Shown one piece after another: positions 20,927 through 30,100 of a DNA stretch of 53,956 nt. A program made the translations under genes and the position numbers. The stretch's first letter is position 1; each line of letters begins with the position of its first letter. A model generated the notes under the pieces. That model saw nothing but the letters and a program-made list of their open reading frames with translations, was not told where the DNA came from and searched no databases. Source of the stretch: a virus; the IMG/VR virus record IMGVR_UViG_3300032087_000093, positions 1 through 53,956 of that record; one strand, 5' to 3'.

Positions 20927-21802
20927 ATGTTAGGGACAGAAATAGTAAATATGATGGACAACGACTTGGACAACATCGTAGCGGCGATGTCGAGTGACAA
21001 CGTCGAAGATATGATGAAACTTACTGGTCAGGGCGGTGGATCGACTGAGAAAGTCGGACTGCCCCGCCTGAATATCAACTACGATCAGGAGACTGATGAC
21101 GGTCAGACCCTCGTGCGAGGCGACTGGAAGATGTTTCTTGACGGACGTTTCATCTACGCCAAAGAGGTGAAGCTTCGGGCGTTGCTGCGTACCTACGAGT
21201 ATTCTATGTGGGACTCTGAGGCCAACGAGGGTAAGGGCGGCTTCTCATGCAAGTCAGTCCAAAAGAACACACTGGGCGGAGACTTCCCCGACACGCAGGG
21301 CGGCAACAAGTGCGGACGTTTGTCACGTGACGAAGAGGAAGCCCTAGATAAGGATGATGTTCGTTACCTGACTTCTCGTGCTGTCGTCTGCAATCAGGTA
21401 ATCTACGGACGCATCAGCGGGTCATTCCGTACGTCCGATGGTACGCCTGTTGAGGTGAGCGAGGAGCCGGTGATTGCTTACTTCAAGCGGTCAGGGTTCA
21501 AGCCTATCGCCGACTTCATTCAGGGGCTTACCAAGCAGAGCAAGCTGATGGCGCAGACAAACATCTTGCTGCGTACCAATCGGCAGAAGAAGGGCAGCGT
21601 GACCTACTGGACACCGATGCCTACGTTCGATAGCACTGTAGCTATTACGGACGACGATAAGGAACTGTTGGGGACTTTCGTAGAGACTGTGAAGGGACAC
21701 AACGAAAACGTAATGAATGGACACAGGGAAGCATCTAAGCTTATGTCAGACGATAGCGACATCGATCTGGCGGCGGATTTCAAAGATGCTGACGCTGCTT
21801 AA
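20927..21802 (+). CDS. Unknown protein, possible single-strand DNA-binding protein
   Basis: A 291-residue soluble protein. The central part (50-235) looks strand-rich, and the C-terminal tail is strongly acidic (DDSDIDLAADFKDADAA). An acidic tail and a place between DNA polymerase and a recombination nuclease recall T7 gp2.5-type single-strand binding proteins. No SSB motif is recognised, so this is inference from context. The start ATG at 20927 follows AAAGGAG by eleven bases. A 46-base gap after the polymerase gene is the largest in this operon. Confidence 0.5.
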   Translation: MLGTEIVNMMDNDLDNIVAAMSSDNVEDMMKLTGQGGGSTEKVGLPRLNINYDQETDDGQTLVRGDWKMFLDGRFIYAKEVKLRALLRTYEYSMWDSEANEGKGGFSCKSVQKNTLGGDFPDTQGGNKCGRLSRDEEEALDKDDVRYLTSRAVVCNQVIYGRISGSFRTSDGTPVEVSEEPVIAYFKRSGFKPIADFIQGLTKQSKLMAQTNILLRTNRQKKGSVTYWTPMPTFDSTVAITDDDKELLGTFVETVKGHNENVMNGHREASKLMSDDSDIDLAADFKDADAA

Positions 21803-22679
21803 CATTCAGGACTACATGTCTAAGGCTCTGCGTGGGGAGGTTGCGATCTCCCCCGCAAGTCTTTCTGAGTTTGTAGACACCACAAAGTATTCTGTAGAGC
21901 GGCAACTCACGGACAAACGCGGTGAGTATCGCATACGTATGTCCGGATTGGGCCGTCCGCTCTGTCAGCAAGTCCTTGAGAAGAAGGGCCACAAGGAGTC
22001 GATGCAGTACAATACGCTGTTTCGTTTCTTGTTTGGAGACATAACAGAGGCTATCCTGATGCTTGTCATGCGGGAAGCCGGTGTAGACATCGTAGATGCT
22101 CAACGACAGGTCGAACTGACGCTGGGGGATCACACAGTCAGGGGCACTCTCGACGTTATCATACGTGACGAGACAGGCACAGAGAAGGTGTGGGACATCA
22201 AGTCCGCAAGCGACTGGGCCTTCAAGAACAAGTTTACTGGATTCGGCGGCTATGACTCCCTGAAGAATGATGATCCATTCGGGTACGTCATGCAGGGCTT
22301 CCTCTATGCTGCAGCTACGGACATGCCCTTCGGTGGCTGGATCGTAGTCAACAAGTCTAGTGGTGAGGTGGCTATCGTCGAGGCACCTGAGTGGCAGGAA
22401 GAGGACCGTGTCAAATACTTGGCAGATGCAGTAGAGCGCGTCAAGTTCTTGACAGACCCTGATGTCGAGGAGTTCAAGCCCTATCCCGACGAGTTCGAGA
22501 CGTACCGCCGTAAGGGTGAAACCCTGCGTACGGGAAACAAGGTGCTGTCGAAGGAGTGCAACCTCTGCGGATTTCGCGAACACTGCTGGCCCGATGCAGT
22601 CCTACACGCCCGTGTGACTTCACAGGCTAAATCTCCGCCCCAAGTCTGGTATACCAAGCTAAAAACAAAGGAACTGTAA
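21786..22679 (+). CDS. RecB/Cas4-like exonuclease with a probable iron-sulfur cluster
   Basis: This 297-residue PD-(D/E)XK nuclease has Glu88, Asp123 (RGTLDVII), Asp137-x-Lys139 (WDIKS) and Gln170/Tyr174 (VMQGFLYA) in the family order. One Cys near the N-terminus (Cys60 in GLGRPLC) and three near the C-terminus (Cys258, Cys261, Cys267) match the Fe-S cluster layout of Cas4 and AddB. It probably degrades host DNA or processes ends for recombination, as T7 gp6 does in the same genome place. ATG 21786 lies within the end of the preceding gene. Confidence 0.85.
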   Translation: MLTLLNIQDYMSKALRGEVAISPASLSEFVDTTKYSVERQLTDKRGEYRIRMSGLGRPLCQQVLEKKGHKESMQYNTLFRFLFGDITEAILMLVMREAGVDIVDAQRQVELTLGDHTVRGTLDVIIRDETGTEKVWDIKSASDWAFKNKFTGFGGYDSLKNDDPFGYVMQGFLYAAATDMPFGGWIVVNKSSGEVAIVEAPEWQEEDRVKYLADAVERVKFLTDPDVEEFKPYPDEFETYRRKGETLRTGNKVLSKECNLCGFREHCWPDAVLHARVTSQAKSPPQVWYTKLKTKEL

Positions 22680-22680
22680 C

Positions 22681-23061
22681 ATGCCCTACCTCTTCGTTCG
22701 AGACTACGAGGTAGAACTGATGGAGATGAACAAAGACCTTCATCACGTGTATGTCGAGTCGCACAGGGCTAGTGGAGGTGAGCGTAAGCTTGTTCGTTTG
22801 CGTTTGAATGAGCGGGCACTGCCCCTCACTCTACGCGACAACTACAGTGACTTGGGCGCACTCACGTCGGACACTGAGAAACGAGACATCACCACACTCG
22901 AATCTGAACTGCAGAAGATAGGCAGACTCTCACACTCTGGAGTTATTGTATGCGTCCCACTGAATCGTTTGACAAACGAACTGTCTACAATAGAAAGACT
23001 TTCCCCAAGAGTGGCAGGGTACGTGATACAAAGAATGGGATCAATAGGAATGCAAATATGA
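22681..23061 (+). CDS. Unknown protein before endonuclease I
   Basis: A 126-residue protein with no recognised motif. It has an N-terminal strand-rich part, a basic segment (ERKLVRLRLNERA) and a helical second half. There is no membrane segment. It starts one base after the exonuclease stop and its TGA overlaps the endonuclease ATG (ATGA), so the three are probably co-translated. A role in DNA metabolism is likely from the operon only. Confidence 0.6.
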   Translation: MPYLFVRDYEVELMEMNKDLHHVYVESHRASGGERKLVRLRLNERALPLTLRDNYSDLGALTSDTEKRDITTLESELQKIGRLSHSGVIVCVPLNRLTNELSTIERLSPRVAGYVIQRMGSIGMQI

Positions 23062-23447
23062 AGCGGGGCAATCGCAAGGCTGGGTTCCGGTCTAATTTTG
23101 AGTTGGGTATAGCAAAAAAACTCAGCAGCAAAAAAATTCCGTACGAGTACGAGCAGATGCGACTCACGTACATACCCAAGCCTCGCACCTACACTCCAGA
23201 CTTTCACCTCACCAAGCACAACATAATCATTGAGGCGAAGGGCTACTTCGACAAGGGGGACAGGGTCAAGATGCTTCTGATCAAGGAGCAGCATCCTGAC
23301 TTGGACATTCGTATTGTCTTCTTGAATGCACGTAATAAAATTTACAAGGGCAGTAAAACCACGTATGGTGCGTGGGCCGACAAGAACGGGTTCGAGTGGG
23401 CAGAAGGCTCTATACCAGAGGAGTGGCTAAAAGATGACGACGATTGA
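23058..23447 (+). CDS. Endonuclease I, Holliday-junction resolvase (T7 gp3 type)
   Basis: This 129-residue resolvase cuts branched DNA before packaging and helps degrade host DNA. Candidate catalytic residues Glu15 (SNFELGIAKKL), Asp48 (TYTPDFHL), Glu59 and Lys61 (IIIEAKGYF) match T7 Glu20, Asp55, Glu65 and Lys67 in order and approximate spacing. ATG 23058 overlaps the preceding TGA and follows AGGA; the frame is open from 22950, but that region duplicates the previous gene's territory. Confidence 0.88.
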   Translation: MKRGNRKAGFRSNFELGIAKKLSSKKIPYEYEQMRLTYIPKPRTYTPDFHLTKHNIIIEAKGYFDKGDRVKMLLIKEQHPDLDIRIVFLNARNKIYKGSKTTYGAWADKNGFEWAEGSIPEEWLKDDDD

Positions 23448-23778
23448 TGAGGGTGAATTTGAAAAGGCAACCCTGATGCCTAACCGCTGGTACATCATCC
23501 TGCGTAAGATCGACGAGGAAAGCTTCCAAGTATCTGCGTACGATACGACAACGGAAGAAGATGACGAATTCTACGAGGCCGGTACGATTGTAACAAACGG
23601 CATGATGGAACTCCTAGAGTCTGACTTTGACAGGGTCATGGAGGCGGGTCTCGCTCGTCTTGCGTTTGACAACGTCAAGGAAAAGTTGCTTAATGAAACA
23701 AGCAACGATGATGGTCCGACTGTAAAGCACGAGGACGGCACCAACATAGTCAAGATAGACTTTGGAAAGACGCAGTGA
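23434..23778 (+). CDS. Unknown acidic protein
   Basis: A 114-residue acidic protein. An N-terminal strand-rich half (RWYIILRKIDEESFQVSAYD) is followed by a helix and a polar tail. No known family is recognised. It overlaps endonuclease I by 14 bases, and its TGA overlaps the next ATG. Acidic small proteins in this place may mimic DNA or inhibit host nucleases, but nothing in the sequence proves it. Confidence 0.6.
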   Translation: MTTIDEGEFEKATLMPNRWYIILRKIDEESFQVSAYDTTTEEDDEFYEAGTIVTNGMMELLESDFDRVMEAGLARLAFDNVKEKLLNETSNDDGPTVKHEDGTNIVKIDFGKTQ

Positions 23779-24035
23779 TGAGACACGAGGCATACATGAG
23801 AGAGCAGGCTACAAAGAATGATAACGTCAACAGTCCGGCACACTACAATCAGGCAGGTATCGAATGCCTTGATGCAATCGCAGCGGCGACGGGTGATGGG
23901 TACGAGTACTACCTGCAGGGGAACATCATCAAGTACCTCTGGCGGTACAGATACAAAAACGGAATCGAAGACCTCAAGAAAGCACAGTTCTACCTGAACA
24001 GATTGATCGCAACAAAGGATGATAACAATGAATAA
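23778..24035 (+). CDS. DUF3310 family protein
   Basis: An 85-residue protein matching the phage DUF3310 family: NSPAHYNQAGIECLDAI near the N-terminus, then NIIKYLWRYRYKNGIEDLKK and a final helix. The conserved His and Trp/Arg residues are present. The family is common in phages next to nucleotide genes and is sometimes labelled a nucleotide kinase, without firm proof. The start ATG at 23778 overlaps the preceding TGA. It comes just before ribonucleotide reductase, which supports a nucleotide role. Confidence 0.8.
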   Translation: MRHEAYMREQATKNDNVNSPAHYNQAGIECLDAIAAATGDGYEYYLQGNIIKYLWRYRYKNGIEDLKKAQFYLNRLIATKDDNNE

Positions 24036-25956
24036 TTTGCTACCAACACCATACCAAGAATTTATACATAAGTCGCGCTATGCACGGTGGATTGAGGAAG
24101 AAGGGCGTCGTGAGAACTTCGACGAAACCGTGTTCCGCTACACAAATTTTATGGCAAACCACGTAAAGAAAAATCACGACTTCGAGATACCGGATCGTGA
24201 CCTGCTCGACATCCACGATGCCATTCTCAGCCTAGAGATCATGCCATCCATGCGGGCTATGATGACTGCAGGACCGGCTCTCTCACGGGACAATATCTGC
24301 GGGTACAACTGTTCGTACATACCTGTCGATCATCCACGTGCGTTCGACGAGTGCATGTACATCCTGATGTGCGGCACTGGTGTCGGCTTCTCTGTTGAGC
24401 GTGAGAACGTCGATAAGCTGCCGATCATCTCCGACAACTTCAGCAAGTCCGACACAGAGATAAACGTAGCTGACTCGAAGCCGGGATGGGCCAGAGCATA
24501 CCGCGAACTCATCGCCCTGCTCTACGCTGGTCAGGTACCCCGCTACAACGTAGATGGTGTTCGTCCTGCTGGTGCGCGGCTCAAGACTATGGGTGGACGT
24601 GCGTCGGGGCCACAGCCGTTGGTTGACCTGTTCAACTTCACCATAGACACGTTTACAAAGGCGAAGGGACGCAGACTCTATCCTATCGAATGCCACGACA
24701 TCATGTGCAAGGTTGGTGAGGTTGTTGTCGTCGGCGGTGTACGTCGCTCTGCCCTGATCTCCCTGTCGAACCTCAACGATGATCAGATGGCACACGCCAA
24801 GTCGGGGCAGTGGTGGGAGCATGAGGGTCAACGCGCCCTAGCTAACAACTCTGTAGCCTACAAGAACAAACCAGAGATGGGTACGTTTATGCGGGAGTGG
24901 CTTGCACTCTACGACTCGAAGTCGGGAGAGCGTGGCATTTTCAACCGCGAGGCAGCAGACAAGCAGGTTGCCCGTAACGGACGACGCGAGACAGGATATA
25001 TGTGGGGCACGAACCCGTGCAGCGAAATCATCCTGCGTCCCTACCAGTTCTGTAACTTGTCGGAAGTTGTCGTGCGTGAAAGCGACACGCTAGAAAGCCT
25101 GAAGAAGAAGGTACGCCTAGCAACGATCTTGGGCACCCTGCAGTCCACACTCACTGACTTCAAATACTTGAGGAAGATATGGAGAGACAACACGGAAGAC
25201 GAACGATTGTTGGGCGTTTCCTTGACTGGTATCATGGATCATGGCGTCCTCTCAAAGACTACGGACTCAAAGCGTTGGCTAGAGGAGATGCGCCAAGTTG
25301 CTATCGACACGAACCTCAAGTATGCAAACATGCTTGGAATCCCACAAAGCAGTGCTATTACTTGTGTCAAGCCATCGGGCACTGTGTCACAACTCGTAGA
25401 CGCCGCCAGCGGAATTCACGCCCGTCACAGTAAGCACTATGTGCGTACGGTGCGGGGTGACTCGAAAGACCCCCTGACGCAGTTCCTTATGGACTCTGGG
25501 GTGCCTGCTGAACCGGACATCACGAAGCCTGACTCTGTTGTAGTGTTCTCGTTCCCTATGCAGTCGCCGTCTAACGCTATCACACGGACAGACATGTCCG
25601 CTGTCGAACAGCTTGAGTTGTGGAAACTCTACGCCCTACACTGGTGCGAACACAAGCCGTCTATCACCGTCACCGTCAAGGAGGAGGAGTGGATGGACGT
25701 GGGTGCGTGGGTGTATGAGAACTTCGATGTGGCGTCTGGTGTGTCGTTCCTGCCCTTCTCTGATCATACGTACCAACAGGCTCCATATCAGGACATCGAA
25801 CCTGACGAGTACCTTGAGTGGAAGGATCGGATGACCTACGTCAACTTGGACTGGTCCCGCCTCACAGACTTCGAACGCGAAGACAATACGACAGGCTCAC
25901 GTGAACTTGCGTGTACTGCTGGTGCGTGTGAAGTCGTGGACTTGAGTGCAGCGTAG
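24028..25956 (+). CDS. Class II (adenosylcobalamin-dependent) ribonucleotide reductase
   Basis: This 642-residue single-chain enzyme reduces ribonucleotides to feed DNA synthesis. The active-site strand NPCSE (Asn329, Cys331, Glu333) carries the thiyl-radical Cys. Cys91 or Cys95 in NICGYNCSY is a redox-pair candidate, and the C-terminal CTAGAC (Cys629, Cys634) is the thioredoxin-recharged pair. There is no separate small subunit and no glycyl-radical motif, so the class II B12-dependent type fits. The host must supply cobalamin and thioredoxin. ATG 24028 follows AAGGAT and overlaps the preceding stop by 8 bases. Confidence 0.92.
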   Translation: MNNLLPTPYQEFIHKSRYARWIEEEGRRENFDETVFRYTNFMANHVKKNHDFEIPDRDLLDIHDAILSLEIMPSMRAMMTAGPALSRDNICGYNCSYIPVDHPRAFDECMYILMCGTGVGFSVERENVDKLPIISDNFSKSDTEINVADSKPGWARAYRELIALLYAGQVPRYNVDGVRPAGARLKTMGGRASGPQPLVDLFNFTIDTFTKAKGRRLYPIECHDIMCKVGEVVVVGGVRRSALISLSNLNDDQMAHAKSGQWWEHEGQRALANNSVAYKNKPEMGTFMREWLALYDSKSGERGIFNREAADKQVARNGRRETGYMWGTNPCSEIILRPYQFCNLSEVVVRESDTLESLKKKVRLATILGTLQSTLTDFKYLRKIWRDNTEDERLLGVSLTGIMDHGVLSKTTDSKRWLEEMRQVAIDTNLKYANMLGIPQSSAITCVKPSGTVSQLVDAASGIHARHSKHYVRTVRGDSKDPLTQFLMDSGVPAEPDITKPDSVVVFSFPMQSPSNAITRTDMSAVEQLELWKLYALHWCEHKPSITVTVKEEEWMDVGAWVYENFDVASGVSFLPFSDHTYQQAPYQDIEPDEYLEWKDRMTYVNLDWSRLTDFEREDNTTGSRELACTAGACEVVDLSAA

Positions 25957-25966
25957 GGGGTGGACA

Positions 25967-26182
25967 GTGGGAAAGCTTACTGTAGAGTGTATAGAGGAAC
26001 ACGAAGACGGTTCAGCCACCGTAGTGTTTGAGTGTGACGATGACACGAGAAAACAACTCATCAACGAGGGACTTATCTCGCTCCTCAAAAAAGCCGTTGA
26101 TATGGAAGCAGGAGAAGGGATGGATTCAGTACAATCCGCCTCGAAACCACCCCTGCTACAAAGAATGGAGAGAGAAAGTTGA
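25967..26182 (+). CDS. Small acidic protein of unknown function (GTG start)
   Basis: A 71-residue protein: strands (GKLTVECIEEHEDGSATVVF), an acidic loop, then a helix (NEGLISLLKKAVDM) and a polar tail. Such small proteins follow the reductase in many marine phages, but I know no function. GTG 25967 is chosen for the GGGGG site six bases before it. The stop TGA overlaps the TTG start of the next gene. Confidence 0.65.
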   Translation: MGKLTVECIEEHEDGSATVVFECDDDTRKQLINEGLISLLKKAVDMEAGEGMDSVQSASKPPLLQRMERES

Positions 26183-26667
26183 TCGAAGTCAAGATAACAC
26201 CTGAGATCATAGCCCGTGCCAAAAAGAAAGCTGCCACTGTAGGCAATCTACAGGGCAGCATCACGGGTAGCTTGAGTAATGTCGTCGGTGCGATAGGTGA
26301 GATCATCGTAGCCGATATCATCGACGCAGACCAGTCGAACACCTACGACTATGATTTGGTGAGGGACGGGGAGCGGATCGACGTGAAGACGAAACGCTGC
26401 AACACACGTCCCCTTCCACACTACGACTGTTCGGTGGCTGCACACGGAGCCAAACAGGACTGCGACAGTTACGTGTTTGTACGCATCCTGACCGATTCAT
26501 CGCAGGCGTGGATACTTGGTAAGATTCCGAAGCAAGACTTCTACACAAAAGCGACGAAATACCAACGGGGCGACGTAGACCCCGCAAACGGCTTTGAGTT
26601 CAAGGCCGATTGTTACAATCTACCTATTAGTGAGTTGTCCGATGTCAAACAAAGCGTCTCTGTTTAA
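26179..26667 (+). CDS. PD-(D/E)XK nuclease-like protein (TTG start)
   Basis: In this 162-residue protein, GAIGEIIVADII (Glu41) followed by YDYDLV (Asp59) and RIDVKTK (Asp68-x-Lys70) follow the restriction-endonuclease-like fold seen in resolvases and Mrr-type enzymes. The rest of the chain is mixed strands and helices without a further domain. It starts with TTG 26179, overlapping the preceding TGA, with a purine-rich AGAGAGAAAG before it. It may cut host or branched DNA; the substrate is unknown. Confidence 0.65.
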   Translation: MIEVKITPEIIARAKKKAATVGNLQGSITGSLSNVVGAIGEIIVADIIDADQSNTYDYDLVRDGERIDVKTKRCNTRPLPHYDCSVAAHGAKQDCDSYVFVRILTDSSQAWILGKIPKQDFYTKATKYQRGDVDPANGFEFKADCYNLPISELSDVKQSVSV

Positions 26668-26857
26668 GTTCGAAGCGAATCTTCTTACCAATGGAAAGGT
26701 CGAGTTGCTTTGTGAATCTGTTAAGCCCGAAGAGTTCGAGGGCGTGATCAGCAAAGGGTTGCCGGAGTACGATGGTGGGCACTCCATAGCAACCCTGCTG
26801 AGATATCTGAAGTCTTGGTCAAACGAGGCTATGGATAAGTCGGCCAGATATATCTAG
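26642..26857 (+). CDS. Small protein of unknown function, last gene of the replication operon
   Basis: A 71-residue protein starting MSNKASLFKFEANLL, with a strand-turn-strand start and a helical end. No known domain. ATG 26642 lies within the end of the nuclease-like gene (26-base overlap) and has no strong ribosome site, so coupled translation is likely. Its TAG shares four bases (CTAG) with the stop of the convergent virion gene, so there is no space for a terminator between them. Confidence 0.6.
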   Translation: MSNKASLFKFEANLLTNGKVELLCESVKPEEFEGVISKGLPEYDGGHSIATLLRYLKSWSNEAMDKSARYI

Positions 26858-27153
26858 CTTTTACCCTTGCCATCTGCAGCATAGAACGGCACCCTCTCAC
26901 CGGCATCATTCGTGACCATCTTTAGTTTGCCTCCGCCTGCCATCATCGGCATATTTGGCATCTTCGGCTGCTGCATCGCCTGATTCTGCATCATGTTTTG
27001 TTGTTTCTGCGTTGTAGTCATCATGCCCCCCGCTTGAGCCTTCTTGCGGGGTTTCTTTTTGGTGGTAGCCATGCCGCCGTACATCATCGGCTTACGTCTT
27101 GACATGCCCCCATACATCATGGCCTTGCGCTGGCCGTTGTTGTACATTTTCAT
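26854..27153 (-). CDS. Met/Gly/Lys-repeat small basic protein
   Basis: A 99-residue protein built of repeats such as KAMMYGGM and KPMMYGGM in the first 30 residues, then Lys-rich and Gln/Met-rich stretches and a short ordered C-terminus. No known domain. The composition recalls the 73-residue protein at 51624-51845. It may bind DNA in the head or help assemble internal proteins. ATG 27153 follows AGGAG by seven bases and is preferred to an in-frame upstream start. It is the last gene of the late leftward block. Confidence 0.6.
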   Translation of the reverse strand: MKMYNNGQRKAMMYGGMSRRKPMMYGGMATTKKKPRKKAQAGGMMTTTQKQQNMMQNQAMQQPKMPNMPMMAGGGKLKMVTNDAGERVPFYAADGKGKS

Positions 27154-27169
27154 CGGTTCTCTCCTAGTT

Positions 27170-30100
27170 TTAAGGTTGCCCAAATAGTCTCTGAGCGTCT
27201 GTTTCTGGTGCTGGATCGGTTCGTGGTATTACAAGGTCTTGGAATGCAAAGCCCAAGTCTGCCCTAGATCGGATGGTTCTGCTATCGTCTGTGGTTGTAG
27301 GTCCACCCATAGTGAATTCGTAACCAGTGCCTGTTCGTACTCTGAGTGGTTCTGGCTGGTGCGTAGCGTTGTAGCGTTCAAGTCCGATGGATAGCATCTG
27401 GAACATCTGCTTGTTCTTTTCGAATGGCAAGGGCTTTCCTGTGCGGACCATCTCCATAAACAACTCACCAACTTTAGGATTCTGAATGATTTGCGTCAGC
27501 ATGGACATATTTCTGTTACGCATCTGTTGGAGGACAGCCTCCGTACCAACATACCTGAAGCTTACAACGCCGCGATTGATTGCATAGAAGCGGCTTATGT
27601 AGCTTTCTACGGAGAATGCACGGGGTATGCCCGTAAACCTGACGCGGTTATCAAGTTTAGTCTGTTCCTCTGCCATAAAAGCAAGGACTGACTTGTATGT
27701 CTTGTATGCTTCCGGACCTACAGCGTCCTCTACTGCCCTCGCTACGGCAGGATCGTTGATTCCCAGAAGAGAGTTTAACTGGTTCATGTCTACGTCGTAG
27801 TCAGGGGTCAGTCTCTCTGCACCACCTACCATAGTCTTGCCGGTGTTTGCGGTGAATGTTCCAGTTGCCTTGAAGGCTCTATTGGTGATGGCTTCACTGA
27901 CAACAGAACGCATTACTTCTGATATCTCGTCATCATTCAGCTTGCCAACGGTCTTGAGGTGATTCTTGAGAAGGGCTATCCTCTCTGGACCGCCCCCAAC
28001 TAATACGTCTGCAGCCTTCACAGCGTCGAGATTTTCAGGACTGTATCTGCGTAGAAACTCTATGGAGGTCTGTACGCCGCTCTTGACTACGCGAAGCTGC
28101 CTGCTGACCTCCCCTGCATTTTCTTTCGCTGCCTTTTTCATCATCGACTGAGCGTTTGCAAAGGCAATCTCACCGACTGTGTCTTCAGAGAATTCCATCA
28201 TGTGTCTGAATATTTTGTTGGTGTTCATAAGGGCGACGACATTGCCGTCTGCGTCTATGCCAGTGAACAACTGTTCGTACTTCGAAGACATGTCCTCAAA
28301 TTGTTTGAAAGTAAGATCGTCGCGTTTCAGAGAGTCCATGATCCACTGCCTATACGTAGCAGCTATAGACTCCTTAACAAAACGTCCCTCTAGTGTTCGT
28401 AGGTCAATTCTTCGTGTACCGTCCGGCTGCAAAGTTCCCACAGCTTTTACAAGTCGTGCAAAGTCTCTGTCTGCTACTGCCTTGTCCTTGTTAGTCCACG
28501 TAGCCACATCAAGCCACGTAGTTGGGGGGTTGTCGCCATAATCCATTCCGCCGGGGTTGTCTACGGTTCTGCCTTTAAATACTCGCGGCTCTCCCTTGAA
28601 TGTATTCGTGCCCAACCAAGTTGATACCAGAGGGTTGCCTCCCTCCCAGCGATTCATAAGGTTACTCCAGCCTTCATCGGCAACACGCAAGGCTTGACGA
28701 ACCGGCATGTCTACTTGTGTACCGTCTGGCAGAGTTACTGCTGCTATCAAGTCACCAGCATCTATACGGTTGCCTTGAGAATCGGTTACGGTAAAGTTGC
28801 CCAGAGCCTCGTCGGCTGTCAACTTGAGCCTCTTGTAGTCGGCCTGTGCAGCGTTATTTTTTGCCTTGCCTGCTCTAAACGACAGTTGTCCCAAGCTTTC
28901 GCGGGCTTCTTTAATTTGCAAGAAGTCTAGGGGAAATACTTCTACGTCTATCCCCCTTGCAGCATTCTCGTCACGCATAAATTTGACGACTGCAAGAGAC
29001 TCAGGTACGCCTGTTGCTAGTTGATTTCCTGCACGAGCCTTAGTAGCTTCGATAATGTCCTCTACCTCGACGCCTCGCTTTGCAGCAAGAATAGAAAGTG
29101 AGTTTTCCGCTGCACCTGTAAGTGTTCTCAAAAGCTTGTTCATGCTCCCCGTGTTCACGGAGTTCGGATTCATAGCTACCAACAGGTCTATGTTTTCGTC
29201 CTTGCCCATGACGGAGAATATGTCATCCAGAAGCTTGCCGCCGTCTGATGTGGCGATTCCCATGACTCGTTGACCATCCGGCCCCGGCATACGGAATATC
29301 TGTCCGTTTAGACTTTTATATGGCAGGGAAGCATTTTGATATGCCGTAGAGCGGAGGTTCTCCATGCCCAGTGCAAACAAATCAGATGGTTTTCTGTAGA
29401 GAGGAAGTACACCATCTTCTGCAGCGTCAGGGAAAGCATCGGGAGTGATCCTTTTAACATCCTGCCCTGTAGGCAACGCCCTGCGAACAACAGTCTTCAA
29501 CTGGGATGTGATCTCATCAGAGAAAGCGTCAGACGTTGCTTCAATCTGTTGACGCACCTCTACACCCTTTGCCGGATCGATGAATTGAACGCCATCTCCC
29601 TTGAGACGAGCAATTACTGCAGGCATGTTTTCGAATGAGTCGGGCGACATGTGATGGGCAAGACCCGTTTGATCACCCCTAATCGTAGCAAGTGCTATTT
29701 CCACTCCATTATTTTTTACAAACTCCATATCAGCATCTAGCTGACGTATCTTGTTTTCGGAGTTTTCAAGAGCAGCTTGTACGGTATCATACAGTTTTTT
29801 GACTCCAGAACCTTCCTCACGTGCTTGGGGATTTGATCCCAGCCTTTCAAACAAAGAACGAAGTTCTGCTGTAAGTTGTCCTTGCGATAGTCGAATGTTT
29901 TGCAATTCGCGGGATGCCAGATCAAAGCCTGCCGTTCCCGGAGCGTCCAAGTCCATACGCATACCCTCTTCGAGAGTTTGCAGGATAGACAGCTTGAATA
30001 TGTTAGCTGCTGACTTGTTGGTAAGTTCTGCTGGAACGCCTGCCCGTACTAGTTCTGCGGACAACTCGTCAAAATACTTTACACGAGCCATAACACCGGC

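Noticed and set aside
21780-22583. 267-codon antisense frame over the RecB-like nuclease
   Set aside because: Mirror of a well-supported gene. Long antisense frames are common in this base composition.
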